64,000 nt of DNA from Palsa-461 sp963768185 (GTDB lineage Bacteria > Actinomycetota > Acidimicrobiia > Acidimicrobiales > RAAP-2): positions 1,240,001 through 1,304,000 of the forward strand of contig CAVYGS010000004.1 in the NCBI GenBank assembly GCA_963768185.1, in the 5' to 3' direction. Below the pieces are notes generated by a model that was given only the letters and a program-made list of their open reading frames with translations, was not told where the DNA came from and did not search any database. The translations under genes were made by a program, and so were the position numbers. This document shows positions 26,169 to 35,474 of this stretch, one piece after another. How positions within the stretch are numbered: the first letter of the stretch is position 1; each line of letters starts with the position of its first letter.

Positions 26169-27063
26169 GCTCCCCGAGGTCGAGACGCTGCGCCAAGACC
26201 TCGCCAAGGAGGTCGTCGGGCGAAAGGTAAAGCTGGTCGCGGTGGGCAACGGCCGCTCGGTCCGACGGCATCCGAGCGCCAAGCACTTCCGCGCGCTGTT
26301 GGAGGGCCGTTCCATCAAGGGCGTGGGGCGGCTGGGCAAGTACCTGCTCATCAACCTCGACAACGGCTCGACCCTCGTCGTGCACCTGGGGATGAGCGGG
26401 CAGCTACTGCGGGTGAAGAGCGCCCGGGAGGCCAAGCCCAAGCACACCCACGTCGTGATCACCTTCACCCAGGGCGGCGAGCTGCGCTACGTCGACCCGC
26501 GGACCTTCGGCGAGATGTTCGTCTCGGCGGCCCGGCCCGAAGGGGAGAAACCGGCCTCCTCGACCTCGGTGAACGGGGCCTCGCCGGCCTCGACCGTCCC
26601 CATTCGCCAGGCCGTCCCCGAGCTCGCGCACCTCGGCTTCGACCCGGTCGAGGACGTCATGAGCTGGGAGCGCTTCGCGCTGATGCTGCGGTCGCGGCGC
26701 GGTGGCATCAAGGCGCTGCTCATGGACCAGCAGTTCGCGGCGGGCATCGGCAACCTGTACTCAGACGAGATCCTCTTCGCCTCGGGGCTGCGCTACGACC
26801 GGTTGAGCGACAGCCTGTCGCCGACCGAGGCCCGGCGGCTCTACCGGGCGATGGTCGAGACCCTCGCCGAGGCGATCAAGCACCGGGGCTCCTCGCTCGC
26901 CGATGAGCAGTACCGGGACCTCTTCGGCGAGGTGGGCGACTACCAGGGCCAGCACCAGGTCTACGACCGGGAGGGTCAGCCCTGCCGGCGCTGCCGGAAC
27001 CCCATCGTGCGGGCCAAGACCGGTGGCCGGTCGACCTTCTACTGCGAGCACTGCCAGGTCTGA
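26161..27063 (+). CDS. mutM: Formamidopyrimidine-DNA glycosylase
   Basis: Removes 8-oxoguanine and formamidopyrimidines and nicks the site. 300 aa. The mature N-terminus PELPEVE supplies the catalytic Pro2 and Glu3; the H2TH region is GGIKALLMDQQFAAGIGNLYSDEILF; the C-terminal zinc finger is CRRC ... CEHC. Between about residues 120 and 145 there is an extra Ser/Ala/Pro-rich loop (EGEKPASSTSVNGASPAST) that standard MutM lacks. Lies in the rnc-mutM-smc order common in actinobacteria. Confidence 0.95.
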   Translation: MPELPEVETLRQDLAKEVVGRKVKLVAVGNGRSVRRHPSAKHFRALLEGRSIKGVGRLGKYLLINLDNGSTLVVHLGMSGQLLRVKSAREAKPKHTHVVITFTQGGELRYVDPRTFGEMFVSAARPEGEKPASSTSVNGASPASTVPIRQAVPELAHLGFDPVEDVMSWERFALMLRSRRGGIKALLMDQQFAAGIGNLYSDEILFASGLRYDRLSDSLSPTEARRLYRAMVETLAEAIKHRGSSLADEQYRDLFGEVGDYQGQHQVYDREGQPCRRCRNPIVRAKTGGRSTFYCEHCQV

Positions 27064-27117
27064 AGCGCTGGGTCGGTGGCAGAACGCCACGTCCGTAGTT
27101 GCCCGCTGGGCGGTTGG

Positions 27118-27123
27118 TAGGGT
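27118..27123 (+). promoter_or_regulatory. -10 box TAGGGT of leaderless smc
   Basis: TAGGGT ends 8 nt before the smc ATG; no Shine-Dalgarno sequence is present. Confidence 0.5.
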
Positions 27124-27131
27124 CGCCCTCG

Positions 27132-30100
27132 ATGTTCTTGCGGTCTCTCGGCATGAAGGGTTTCAAGTCCTTCGCCGACCCCACCGTCCTCGAGTTCGAA
27201 CCCGGCGTGACCGTCGTCGTGGGCCCCAACGGCAGCGGCAAGTCCAACGTCGTCGACGCGGTGACCTGGGTGCTGGGCGCCCAAGGCCCGCGCGCACTGC
27301 GCTCGGCCACGATGGCCGACGTCATCTTCGCCGGAAGCTCCACCCGCCCACCCCTCGGCCGGGCCGAGGTGACCCTCACGATCGACAACAGCTCGGGCAA
27401 GCTGCCGCTCGACATGGCCGAGGTGACCATTACCCGGACCCTCTTTCGCACCGGCGACAGCGAGTACGCCATCAACGGCGCGCCGTGCCGGCTCCTCGAC
27501 ATCCAAGAGCTGCTGAGCGACACCGGCGTCGGGCGCCAGCAGCACATGATCATCGGGCAGGGCCAGCTCGACACGGTGTTGAACGCGCGCCCCGAAGATC
27601 GGCGGGCGATCATCGAGGACGCGGCCGGGGTCCGCAAGCATCGCCAGCGCCGCGAGCGCGCCGAGCGACGGCTCGAGGCAACCCAGGAGAACCTGGAGCG
27701 CCTCGGTGACCTCGTGCGCGAGGTGCGCCGCCAGATCCGCCCGCTCGAGCGCCAGGCCACCGCGGCGCGCAGCCATGCGAGCCTCGCCGCCGAGCTGAAC
27801 GAGCTCCGTCAGCACCTGGCCGGGGTCGAGCTGGCCGCCCTTGCCGAGCGCGGTCGATTGGCGAGCTCGTCGCTGGCGTCGCTGCGCGACCAGCAGGACC
27901 GCCTGGTGGGCACGCTGGCCGATCTCGATCGTCAGGCGTCGGCGGCCGCCGCTGACCTCGCTTCGCGTCGCGAGGAGGATCTCGCGGCCTCCCTCGGACG
28001 GGTCCGGGCGCTGCGCGAGCGGACGCGGGGCACAACGCAGGTCCTGGAAGAACGCCGTCGGGCCCTGGCGGCGTCGCTCGATGCCGCGGCCGACGTCGAC
28101 GTCGTCTCCACACTCGAGTACGAGGCGGCTCGGCTGGCCGGTGAGATGGCGATGACCGACGCCGAGCTGGGCGCCGGCCGGCCCGAGCACGACGAGCTGG
28201 CCCGCGCCGAGGCCGAGCTCGCCGCCGATGTCCAGGCCCACATCGCGCAGTGGGGGGACGGCGGGGAGGTCGCTGCGGCCGAGGAGGCGCTCGAGGTCAC
28301 CCGAGCCCGGGTCGAGGTGCTCCGACGGACCGGTCAGCAGGCCCAGGCGGGCCTGCGCTCCCTCGAGCGACGCATCGAGGGCCTGGGCGAGCGTGACCGG
28401 GAGCTCGACGCTGCGCTGCGCCAGGCCGAGTCGATGCGCAGCTCGCACACCGAGCGCGGCGCCGAGCTCGAGGACGCCGCACGCCGGGCGGACGCGGCAG
28501 CACGCGCCGCTCGAGTCGAGGCCGACGACGCCGAGAGGGCGCTGTCCGGCGCCGAGCAGGAGCGCCACCGCTCAGCGGCGCGTGCTGAAGCGCTGTCGCG
28601 CGCGTTGCAAGAGCTGCAGGGTTCGGGCGGACGCGAGGTCCTGAGTGGCGACGACGGTGTCGTCGGCGCGCTGGTCGAGCTGGTCGAGATCGACGCCGGC
28701 TTCGAGGCCGCCTTCGAGGCGGCCGTGGGCGCGTCGATGGCCGCGGTCGTCGTCGAAGGTCGCCATGCCGCGAAAAACACGCTCGGACGGCTGCGGAGCC
28801 AGGGGACCGCCGGCATCGTCCTGGCGGCGTCCGGAAGCGCCGCGACCCCCGGCATCCTCGGCCTGCCCGGTGATGCCGAGCCGCTCCGACCCCATGTGCG
28901 GACGCGGCGCGGCGGCATCGCGCTCGACGCGGTCCTCGACGCGGTCCTCGGGCCGGCCGTTGCCGTGGAGGGCTGGGAGCGCGCCATCGACCTCGCCCTC
29001 GACCGGCCCGACCTGGTCATCGTGACCTCGGAGGGAGACCGTTTCGCGCGCAGCGGCTGGCGGGCTCGCTCGTCGAGCAGGCTCGTCACCGTCACCGCGG
29101 TCGAAGAGGCCGAGGCGCGCGCGCTGCGGGGCGCCGAGGAAGCGGCCCGCTCGGCCGAGCTGCTTGACGCGAGCCGTGAGGCGCTCGAGGTCGCCCGGTC
29201 CGCTTCGCTTGCCGCGACCCGTGCGCTGGACCGTCACGCCGCCGAGGTCTCGGCGGCTGAGGCCGAGCACAGCCGTATCGCGCATGACCGAATGCGGCTC
29301 GTGACCGAGCTCGACGACGTTCGCCGGACCCAGGTCGAGGTCGCGTCGTCGGCGGAGTCCGAGGCCCAGGTGCTCGCCGAGTACGAGGAGGCGCTGCCCG
29401 GCCTCGAGGCGTCGCTCGCCGAGGCGTCCCGCCGCGTCGAGCAGTCCGAGGTGGGGCGCCGCATCCTCGACGAGCGCCGTCGCGCGCTCGTGGCGCAGCG
29501 CTCGCGCATCGAGCTGGCGGACGCCGGGCTGGCCGAACGCGGTCGCGTGCTCGCCGCTCGCCTCGCCGAGGTCGAGCGGCGGCTGGCCGGTCACGGTGAC
29601 GAGCGTGACGCGGCGGCAGCCCGTCGGTTGCGACTCGAGGACGACGTGCGCGCGGTGGCGCGGCTCACGGGCGTGGTGGCCGGAGAGCGGACGCGGCTCG
29701 ACGAGGTGCAGCGCGCGCTCGAAACGGAGTACCGGCGACAGATCGAGGTGGTGCGCGCAGGTGGCGAGCGGCTCGAGTCGTTGCAGCGCGACCGGGGCAT
29801 CGCCGAGCAGGTGCTCAACGAGGCGCGCGACCAGATGCGCTCCCTCGACCACGAGGCGGCCGAGGTCGAGGTGCGGACCGAGTCGCTGACCGAGATGGTC
29901 CGCCAGCAGTTCTCGCGCACCGTTGCCGAGGTGATCGGCGTGCCCTGCCCCGAGCTCCCCGCCGGCGTCTCGGCGGCCGAGCACGCCGAGGCCCTCGCAG
30001 CGAAGCTGGCCCGGCTCGGCCCGATCAACCCGCTCGCGCTGGAGGAGCTCGGGACCCTGGAGGAGCGCCACCGCGAGCTCGAGACCCAGACCGACGACGT

Positions 30101-30641
30101 GCGCTCGGCGCGCCGGGAGCTTCAGGAGGTCATCCGGACGCTGGATCGCGAGATCGCCGAGACCTTTGCCGCCGCGGTGGCCGACGTGAACGAGCACTTC
30201 TCGACGTTGGCCTCGACGCTCTTCCCCGGCGGCACGGGCCGGCTGGTCCTGACCGAGCCGGAGGATCTGCTGAATACGGGAGTCGAGATCGAGATCCGCC
30301 CGGCGGGTCGCAACGTGCGGCGTGTCTCGCTGCTGTCGGGTGGCGAGCGGTCGCTGTCGGCGCTCGCGTTCTTGTTCGCGGTGTTCAAGAGCCGGCCGTC
30401 GCCCTTCTACATCATGGACGAGGTCGAAGCGGCGCTCGACGACGTCAACCTGCACCGGTTCTTGGACATGGTGCACGAGTTCCGCGACGAGGCGCAGCTG
30501 ATCATCGTCTCGCACCAGAAGCGCACGATGGAGGCCGGCGACGCCCTCTACGGCGTGACGATGGCCCCCGGGGGCTCCTCCCAGGTGGTGAGCCAGCGGG
30601 TCGACGACCGCAACCCCCAGGCCGAGCGCGCCGCCTCCTGA
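27132..30641 (+). CDS. smc: Chromosome partition protein SMC
   Basis: 1,169 aa ATPase that, with ScpA and ScpB, organises and segregates the chromosome. The N-terminal head has FKSFADPTVLEFEPGVT and Walker A GPNGSGKSN. Two long coiled coils (about residues 170-490 and 650-1000) flank the hinge at about 500-640, which contains VVGALVELVEIDAGFEAAFE. The C-terminal head has the signature LSGGERSL and Walker B FYIMDEVEAALDD. scpAB are not in the window. Start at the ATG at 27132. Confidence 0.96.
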   Translation: MFLRSLGMKGFKSFADPTVLEFEPGVTVVVGPNGSGKSNVVDAVTWVLGAQGPRALRSATMADVIFAGSSTRPPLGRAEVTLTIDNSSGKLPLDMAEVTITRTLFRTGDSEYAINGAPCRLLDIQELLSDTGVGRQQHMIIGQGQLDTVLNARPEDRRAIIEDAAGVRKHRQRRERAERRLEATQENLERLGDLVREVRRQIRPLERQATAARSHASLAAELNELRQHLAGVELAALAERGRLASSSLASLRDQQDRLVGTLADLDRQASAAAADLASRREEDLAASLGRVRALRERTRGTTQVLEERRRALAASLDAAADVDVVSTLEYEAARLAGEMAMTDAELGAGRPEHDELARAEAELAADVQAHIAQWGDGGEVAAAEEALEVTRARVEVLRRTGQQAQAGLRSLERRIEGLGERDRELDAALRQAESMRSSHTERGAELEDAARRADAAARAARVEADDAERALSGAEQERHRSAARAEALSRALQELQGSGGREVLSGDDGVVGALVELVEIDAGFEAAFEAAVGASMAAVVVEGRHAAKNTLGRLRSQGTAGIVLAASGSAATPGILGLPGDAEPLRPHVRTRRGGIALDAVLDAVLGPAVAVEGWERAIDLALDRPDLVIVTSEGDRFARSGWRARSSSRLVTVTAVEEAEARALRGAEEAARSAELLDASREALEVARSASLAATRALDRHAAEVSAAEAEHSRIAHDRMRLVTELDDVRRTQVEVASSAESEAQVLAEYEEALPGLEASLAEASRRVEQSEVGRRILDERRRALVAQRSRIELADAGLAERGRVLAARLAEVERRLAGHGDERDAAAARRLRLEDDVRAVARLTGVVAGERTRLDEVQRALETEYRRQIEVVRAGGERLESLQRDRGIAEQVLNEARDQMRSLDHEAAEVEVRTESLTEMVRQQFSRTVAEVIGVPCPELPAGVSAAEHAEALAAKLARLGPINPLALEELGTLEERHRELETQTDDVRSARRELQEVIRTLDREIAETFAAAVADVNEHFSTLASTLFPGGTGRLVLTEPEDLLNTGVEIEIRPAGRNVRRVSLLSGGERSLSALAFLFAVFKSRPSPFYIMDEVEAALDDVNLHRFLDMVHEFRDEAQLIIVSHQKRTMEAGDALYGVTMAPGGSSQVVSQRVDDRNPQAERAAS

Positions 30642-30667
30642 CCTCCGGGCCACCGGCTCCGCCTCGG

Positions 30668-30673
30668 TAGGCT
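30668..30673 (+). promoter_or_regulatory. -10 box TAGGCT of leaderless ftsY
   Basis: TAGGCT ends 9 nt before the GTG at 30683; the intervening bases are pyrimidine-rich, with no Shine-Dalgarno sequence. Confidence 0.5.
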
Positions 30674-30682
30674 CCTCTCTCC

Positions 30683-31783
30683 GTGATCGCGCTCTGGATC
30701 GTCCTCGGCGTCGTCGTCCTCGCCCTTGGGGCGTTCGTCACGACGCTCGCTCGGCGTCGGCGGCGTGCCGCTTCGACCGAGCCGGGCCGAAGGACGCCCG
30801 CAGCTCAGGGCCAAACACAGGCGACTGCCACCGTCGAGGCGGCTCCCGAGCCGCCGGTCGAGGCGCCCGAGCCGGCTGCCGGCGAGCCGCCGCTGCGGGA
30901 GCGTCTGGGCCGCGCCCGCAGCCTGTTCGCCCCGCTCCGGGCGCTGGGGGCGAGGGCCGACGGGGCGGCGGCGATGGAGGCAGCCGAGGAGGCCCTCCTC
31001 CGGGCCGACGTCGGCGTCGAGACCACCGAGGCGATGCTGACCGGGCTGCGGGCCAAAGGAGCGCAGCGCGAGGGTGCCGACGCGGTGCGCTCCGGGTTGG
31101 CCGAGCAGCTGGCAGAGGTCTTCGCCGAGAACCCCGACCGGTCGCTGCGTCTCGACGACGAGCCCGGTGTCGTCAACGTCTGGCTCTTCGTCGGGGTGAA
31201 CGGCGTCGGCAAGACCACGAGCATCGGCAAGATCGCGTTGGCCCGGCGCACCGAGGGCCGCTCGGTGCTGCTGGCCGCGGGCGACACCTTCCGGGCCGCC
31301 GCCGCCGACCAGCTGGCGATCTGGGCCGAGCGTGCCGGCACCGAGATGGTTCGCGGGGCCGAGGGCGGGGACCCCTCGGCGGTCGTGTTCGACGCCGTCC
31401 AGCGGGCCAAGGCCCGTGGCAACGACCTCGTGCTCGCGGACACCGCGGGCCGCCTGCACACCAAGGTGAACCTCGTGGAGGAGCTGCGCAAGATCCGACG
31501 GATCGCCGATCGCGAGCCGGGGCGCGTCACCGAGGTCCTGCTGGTCCTCGACGCGACGACCGGGCAGAACGCGCTCGTCCAGGCCCGTCAGTTCACCGAG
31601 GCCGTCGGAGTCACCGGTGTCGTGCTGACCAAGCTCGACTCGACCGCCAAAGGTGGCGTCGTGATCTCCATCGAGCGCCAGCTGGGGCTCCCGGTGAAGC
31701 TGGTCGGCGTCGGCGAGGGGACCGAGGACATGATCGCCTTCGACCCGGAGGCCTTCGTCGACGCGCTGGTCGGCGACGAATAG
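30683..31783 (+). CDS. ftsY: Signal recognition particle receptor FtsY
   Basis: 366 aa. An N-terminal membrane helix (about residues 2-22, IALWIVLGVVVLALGAFV) is followed by an arginine cluster and an Ala/Pro/Glu-rich linker to about residue 70. Then come the N and G domains: GVNGVGKTTSIGKIA (G1), AAGDTFRAAAADQL, LADTAGRLHTK (G3) and TKLDSTAKGG (G4). The anchored N-terminus is typical of actinobacterial FtsY. It docks ribosome-SRP complexes at the membrane; ffh follows directly. Confidence 0.95.
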   Translation: MIALWIVLGVVVLALGAFVTTLARRRRRAASTEPGRRTPAAQGQTQATATVEAAPEPPVEAPEPAAGEPPLRERLGRARSLFAPLRALGARADGAAAMEAAEEALLRADVGVETTEAMLTGLRAKGAQREGADAVRSGLAEQLAEVFAENPDRSLRLDDEPGVVNVWLFVGVNGVGKTTSIGKIALARRTEGRSVLLAAGDTFRAAAADQLAIWAERAGTEMVRGAEGGDPSAVVFDAVQRAKARGNDLVLADTAGRLHTKVNLVEELRKIRRIADREPGRVTEVLLVLDATTGQNALVQARQFTEAVGVTGVVLTKLDSTAKGGVVISIERQLGLPVKLVGVGEGTEDMIAFDPEAFVDALVGDE

Positions 31784-31791
31784 GCCTCCGA

Positions 31792-31797
31792 TAGCCT
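31792..31797 (+). promoter_or_regulatory. -10 box TAGCCT of leaderless ffh
   Basis: TAGCCT ends 9 nt before the ffh ATG, with no purine-rich Shine-Dalgarno sequence. Confidence 0.5.
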
Positions 31798-31806
31798 GAA
31801 CCTCCC

Positions 31807-33309
31807 ATGTTCGACGCCCTCTCTGACCGCCTCGAGCGCGTCGCGGGACGCCTGCGCAACCGGGGTCGCATCTCCCCGGCCGACCTCGACGCCGCCCTGG
31901 GCGAGATCCGCACGGCGCTGCTCGAGGCCGACGTGGAGCTCGGTGTCGCCCGCCACTTCGTCGACGCGGTGCGCGAGCGCTGCAGCGGGGAGATCCTGAA
32001 CCGGAGCCTCAGCCCGGGCCAGCAGGTGGTGAAGGCGGTCCACGAGCAGCTCGTCGAGGCCCTAGGCGGCGAGGCGCTGCGCCTGACCTACGCGCCGAGG
32101 CCCCCGACGGTGGTGCTCCTGGCCGGTCTCCAGGGCTCGGGCAAGACTACCGCCGCGGCCAAGCTCGCCCAGTGGTGGCGGGGGCAGGGGCGCAACCCGC
32201 TGCTCGTCGGCGCCGACCTCCAGCGGCCTGCCGCGGTCGAGCAGCTCCGGGTGCTCGGTGCCCAGGCCCAGGTCACCGTGTTCAGCCAGCCGGGGGACCC
32301 GGTGACGACCGCCGTGGCCGGGGTCGAGGAGGCCCGCCGGCTCGGTCGGGACCTCTGCATCATCGACACCGCGGGCCGCATCACCATCGACGGCGCGCTC
32401 ATGGACGAGGTGCGTCGGATCTCGGAGCGGACCGCACCCCACTACACGTTCCTCGTGATCGACGCCATGACCGGGCAGGACGCGGTCTCGACGGCGCGGG
32501 CCTTCCACGAAACCCTCGCGCTCGACGGGGTGATCCTCTCCAAGCTGGACTCCGACGCTCGCGGTGGCGCCGCGCTGAGCGTGAAGGAGGTCGTCGGCCG
32601 ACCGATCGTGTTCGCGTCGACCGGGGAGAAGCTGGGCGACCTCGACCTGTTCCACCCGGACCGCATGGCCGATCGGATCCTCGGCATGGGCGACGTGCTG
32701 ACCCTGATCGAGCAGGCCGAGCGCACGATGGACCAAGACGTCGTGCAGCGCTCGGCCGACCGGCTCATGTCGGGGCGGTTCACCCTGGACGACTTCTTGG
32801 AGCAGCTCCACCAGGTCCAGAAGATGGGCTCGCTCGGCGGGATCCTCAAGATGATGCCCGGGATGTCCAAGGAGCTCCGCCAGGCGGCCGATCAGATCGA
32901 CGACTCCCAGGTGTCCCAGGTGGAGGCAATCGTGCGCTCGATGACCCCCAAGGAGCGCGCCGAGCCCGCCATCGTCGACGGATCGCGGCGCGTGCGCATC
33001 GCACGGGGGAGCGGGACCTCGACCCAGGACGTCAACCAGCTTCTCAAGCAGTTCAAGGAGATGCAGAAGATGATGCGCGGCATGGGCGCGGGCAACCTGC
33101 CCGGCATGCCCTCGGGCCGCCTCGGCCGGCTCGCCGCGGCCCGGGGTCTGGCGGCCGGCGGGGGAGCTGAGGAGTCCCTGACCGAAATGTTGTCGAGCCG
33201 CAGCGGAGCTGCCCCGCCGCCCGCCGTCCGCCCGTCGGGCGCCGGCAAGGGCCGGGGCGGCAAGAACAAGAAGAAGGGGGGCCGGGTCACCCCGCCCAAG
33301 GGCCGCTGA
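31807..33309 (+). CDS. ffh: Signal recognition particle protein Ffh (SRP54)
   Basis: 500 aa GTPase that binds 4.5S RNA and signal peptides. The NG domain has GLQGSGKTTAAAKLA (G1), GADLQRPAAVEQL, IDTAGRITID and SKLDSDARGG. The C-terminal M domain (about residues 300-450) is methionine-rich, with MGSLGGILKMMPGM and KMMRGMGAGNLPGMPSG, and ends in a Lys/Gly-rich tail. No 4.5S RNA gene was recognised in this window. Confidence 0.96.
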   Translation: MFDALSDRLERVAGRLRNRGRISPADLDAALGEIRTALLEADVELGVARHFVDAVRERCSGEILNRSLSPGQQVVKAVHEQLVEALGGEALRLTYAPRPPTVVLLAGLQGSGKTTAAAKLAQWWRGQGRNPLLVGADLQRPAAVEQLRVLGAQAQVTVFSQPGDPVTTAVAGVEEARRLGRDLCIIDTAGRITIDGALMDEVRRISERTAPHYTFLVIDAMTGQDAVSTARAFHETLALDGVILSKLDSDARGGAALSVKEVVGRPIVFASTGEKLGDLDLFHPDRMADRILGMGDVLTLIEQAERTMDQDVVQRSADRLMSGRFTLDDFLEQLHQVQKMGSLGGILKMMPGMSKELRQAADQIDDSQVSQVEAIVRSMTPKERAEPAIVDGSRRVRIARGSGTSTQDVNQLLKQFKEMQKMMRGMGAGNLPGMPSGRLGRLAAARGLAAGGGAEESLTEMLSSRSGAAPPPAVRPSGAGKGRGGKNKKKGGRVTPPKGR

Positions 33310-33468
33310 ACGTGCTGGGCGGGGGGCCGCCCGCATCTGCGAGAATGGGCGCCGGAGCGCCACGGGACGAGTCCCGGGTCTCCGAGCGTGGTCGGCACAC
33401 CCCCAACGCCAGACGCCGACCCGACCCAGGGCGCTCCTCGCCCGGACAATCCACGGAGGAATGAATCG

Positions 33469-33753
33469 GTGGCAGTGAAGCTCCGCCTCGTGCGGATGGG
33501 AAAGAAGAAGCAGCCCACCTACCGGGTGGTAGCCGCGGACAGCCGGTCGCCCCGCGACGGGCGTTTCCTCGAGATCCTCGGGACCTACGCCCCGCGCGGG
33601 TCCTCGACGGCGGAGCCCGATGCCGTCGTGAAGATCGACAACGCCAAGGCCCTCAAGTGGCTGGGCCAGGGCGCCCAGCCGACCGAGCGCGTCGAGCGGC
33701 TCCTCAAGACCTCCGGCGCCTGGGACGAGTTCACCGCGAGCAAGAAGAAGTGA
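33469..33753 (+). CDS. rpsP: 30S ribosomal protein S16
   Basis: 94 aa from a GTG with GGAGG about 9 nt upstream. VAVKLRLVRMGKKKQPTYRVVAADSRSPRDGRFLE at the N-terminus is diagnostic, followed by LGTYAPRG and the EPDAVVKIDNAKALKWLGQGAQPT block. Overlaps the KH-protein gene by 4 bp (GTGA). Confidence 0.96.
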   Translation: MAVKLRLVRMGKKKQPTYRVVAADSRSPRDGRFLEILGTYAPRGSSTAEPDAVVKIDNAKALKWLGQGAQPTERVERLLKTSGAWDEFTASKKK

Positions 33754-34169
33754 GCGGCGAGTACGAGGCCGGCGACATCAACACGATCGCCGGGGCGGAC
33801 CCCGACGACGTGGACGAGGTCGACGACGACGACGACGAGGACGAGGTCGACTACGAGGACGGCGACGTCAACGCGAGCGGGGGGTCCGGGCAGGGCCACG
33901 ACGACATGGCCGGCAACCGGACCGACACCTCGACGCCGGTCGCGGTGCTGACCTATCTGGCCCGGTCGCTCGCCGACGAGCCCGACGCGGTGGTGATCGA
34001 GACCGAGCGCCGCCGCGGCTCGGTGGTGTTGCGGGTGCACGTCGCGCCCGAGGACATGGGCCGGATCATCGGCCGACGTGGCCGCACCGCCCAGGCGATC
34101 CGCACGCTCGTCGGCGCGGCTGGCGCCCGCGACGGCACCCAGGTGAGCGTCGACATCGTCGACGACTGA
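33750..34169 (+). CDS. khpA: KH-domain RNA-binding protein KhpA with acidic N-terminal extension
   Basis: The C-terminal 85 residues are a standard KhpA/YlqC protein: VAVLTYLARSLADEPDAVVIE then the KH motif RIIGRRGRTAQAIR (GRRG loop). As read from the GTG overlapping rpsP, a 52-residue extension precedes it, dominated by Asp and Glu (about residues 16-40). An ATG at 33906 would give the usual short form of 87 aa. Codon use in the extension is the same as its neighbours and the GTGA overlap supports the long form, but I cannot be sure. Sits between rpsP and rimM as usual. Confidence 0.85.
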   Translation: MSGEYEAGDINTIAGADPDDVDEVDDDDDEDEVDYEDGDVNASGGSGQGHDDMAGNRTDTSTPVAVLTYLARSLADEPDAVVIETERRRGSVVLRVHVAPEDMGRIIGRRGRTAQAIRTLVGAAGARDGTQVSVDIVDD

Positions 34170-34170
34170 G

Positions 34171-34656
34171 ATGGCCCCGACGCCCCCCGCCGATCCGACG
34201 GGGGAGCTCGAGGTCGGGCGCATCGGCAGGCCCCACGGCCTGACCGGCGAGGTGTACGTCGATCTCTGGAGCGACGAGTCGCGGCTGGTCGCCGGATCGG
34301 TGCTGGCCACCGATGGCGGACCGTTGACCGTCGCCCGGTCCCGACCCCAGCAGGACCGCCACCTCGTCACCTTCGAGGGCGTGGCCGACCGCAGCGGTGC
34401 CGAAGCGCTGCGGGGCCTGGTGCTCCGGGCCGAGCCGCTGCAACTGCCCGACACGCTCTGGGTGCACGAGCTGGTCGGGGCCACCGTGGTCTCGACCGAC
34501 GGCCGTGAGCTCGGCGTGGTCGGCGCGCTCGAGGCAAACCCGGCGAGCGACCTCTTGGTGCTGGAGGGCGGGGGACTCGTGCCGCTGCGATTCGTCGTGG
34601 CCCACGAGCCCGGCCGCCGCGTCGTCGTGGACGTGCCCGAGGGGCTCTTGGACTGA
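34171..34656 (+). CDS. rimM: Ribosome maturation factor RimM
   Basis: 161 aa. The N-terminal domain has VGRIGRPHGLTGEVYVDLWSDE, and the C-terminal PRC-barrel has LWVHELVGATVVSTDGRELGVVGAL and the closing DLLVLEGGGLVPLRFV. Assists 30S head assembly through S19. Followed by trmD after 3 bases. Confidence 0.93.
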   Translation: MAPTPPADPTGELEVGRIGRPHGLTGEVYVDLWSDESRLVAGSVLATDGGPLTVARSRPQQDRHLVTFEGVADRSGAEALRGLVLRAEPLQLPDTLWVHELVGATVVSTDGRELGVVGALEANPASDLLVLEGGGLVPLRFVVAHEPGRRVVVDVPEGLLD

Positions 34657-34659
34657 ACC

Positions 34660-35433
34660 GTGCGCGTCGACGTCTTCACGATCTTCCCGGACCTCGTCGA
34701 GAGCTACTGCTCTTCCAGCCTGCTCGGCCGGGGGCGCCAGCGCGGGCTGGTCGAGGTGCGGGTCCACGACCTTCGCGCCTTCGCCAACGACGCGCGGCGC
34801 TCGGTCGACGACTCGCCGTTCGGCGGCGGTCCGGGGATGGTGCTCATGTGTGAGCCGCTCTTCGCGGCCGTCGAGGCCGCCGAGGCCGACGGGGGCATCG
34901 CGCGCCCGTTGCTGCTGCTCGCGCCGGGGGGCCGGCGATTCGACCAGTCCGTCGCGAGCGAGCTCGCGACGGGCGAGGGCTTCTCCCTGCTCTGCGGCCG
35001 CTACGAGGGGGTCGACCAGCGGGTCAGCGACCATCTGGTCGACGGGGAGCTGTCGGTCGGTGACGTCGTGCTCTCCGGCGGCGAGGCCGCGGCCTTCGTG
35101 GTGATCGAGGCGGTGCTGCGACTCGTGCCGGGCGTCCTGGGCAACGACGACTCGGCGCTCGAGGAGAGCTTCGCCTCAGGGCTCCTCGAGTACCCCCAGT
35201 ACACCCGGCCGGCGGAGTTCCGGGGGTGGGGCGTCCCCGAGGTCCTTCTGTCGGGGGACCACGGGGTGGTCGCCCGCTGGCGCCGCACGGAGTCGCTCCG
35301 GCGCACCCTTGCCGAGCGGCCGGACCTGATCGAGGCCCGGGGCGGACTGAGCGACGAGGAGGTCGCCCTGCTCGAGGCGGCCGGGGCGGGGCGGCTCCTC
35401 GCCGAGCGCGGGTACGATAAGAGGCCCGGCTGA
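34660..35433 (+). CDS. trmD: tRNA (guanine(37)-N1)-methyltransferase
   Basis: 257 aa SPOUT methyltransferase. MRVDVFTIFPDLVESYCSSSLLGRG at the start, then DDSPFGGGPGMVLMCEPL, LLCGRYEGVDQRV and ISVGDVVLSGGE-like SVGDVVLSGGEAAAFVVIEA form the knotted SAM site; the catalytic Asp is in the C-terminal part near EYPQYTRP. Methylates G37 to prevent +1 frameshifting. Confidence 0.95.
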   Translation: MRVDVFTIFPDLVESYCSSSLLGRGRQRGLVEVRVHDLRAFANDARRSVDDSPFGGGPGMVLMCEPLFAAVEAAEADGGIARPLLLLAPGGRRFDQSVASELATGEGFSLLCGRYEGVDQRVSDHLVDGELSVGDVVLSGGEAAAFVVIEAVLRLVPGVLGNDDSALEESFASGLLEYPQYTRPAEFRGWGVPEVLLSGDHGVVARWRRTESLRRTLAERPDLIEARGGLSDEEVALLEAAGAGRLLAERGYDKRPG

Positions 35434-35474
35434 GGGGCGCTCGCCCTTCGCCACACCCCGCCACGAGGTTCGAA

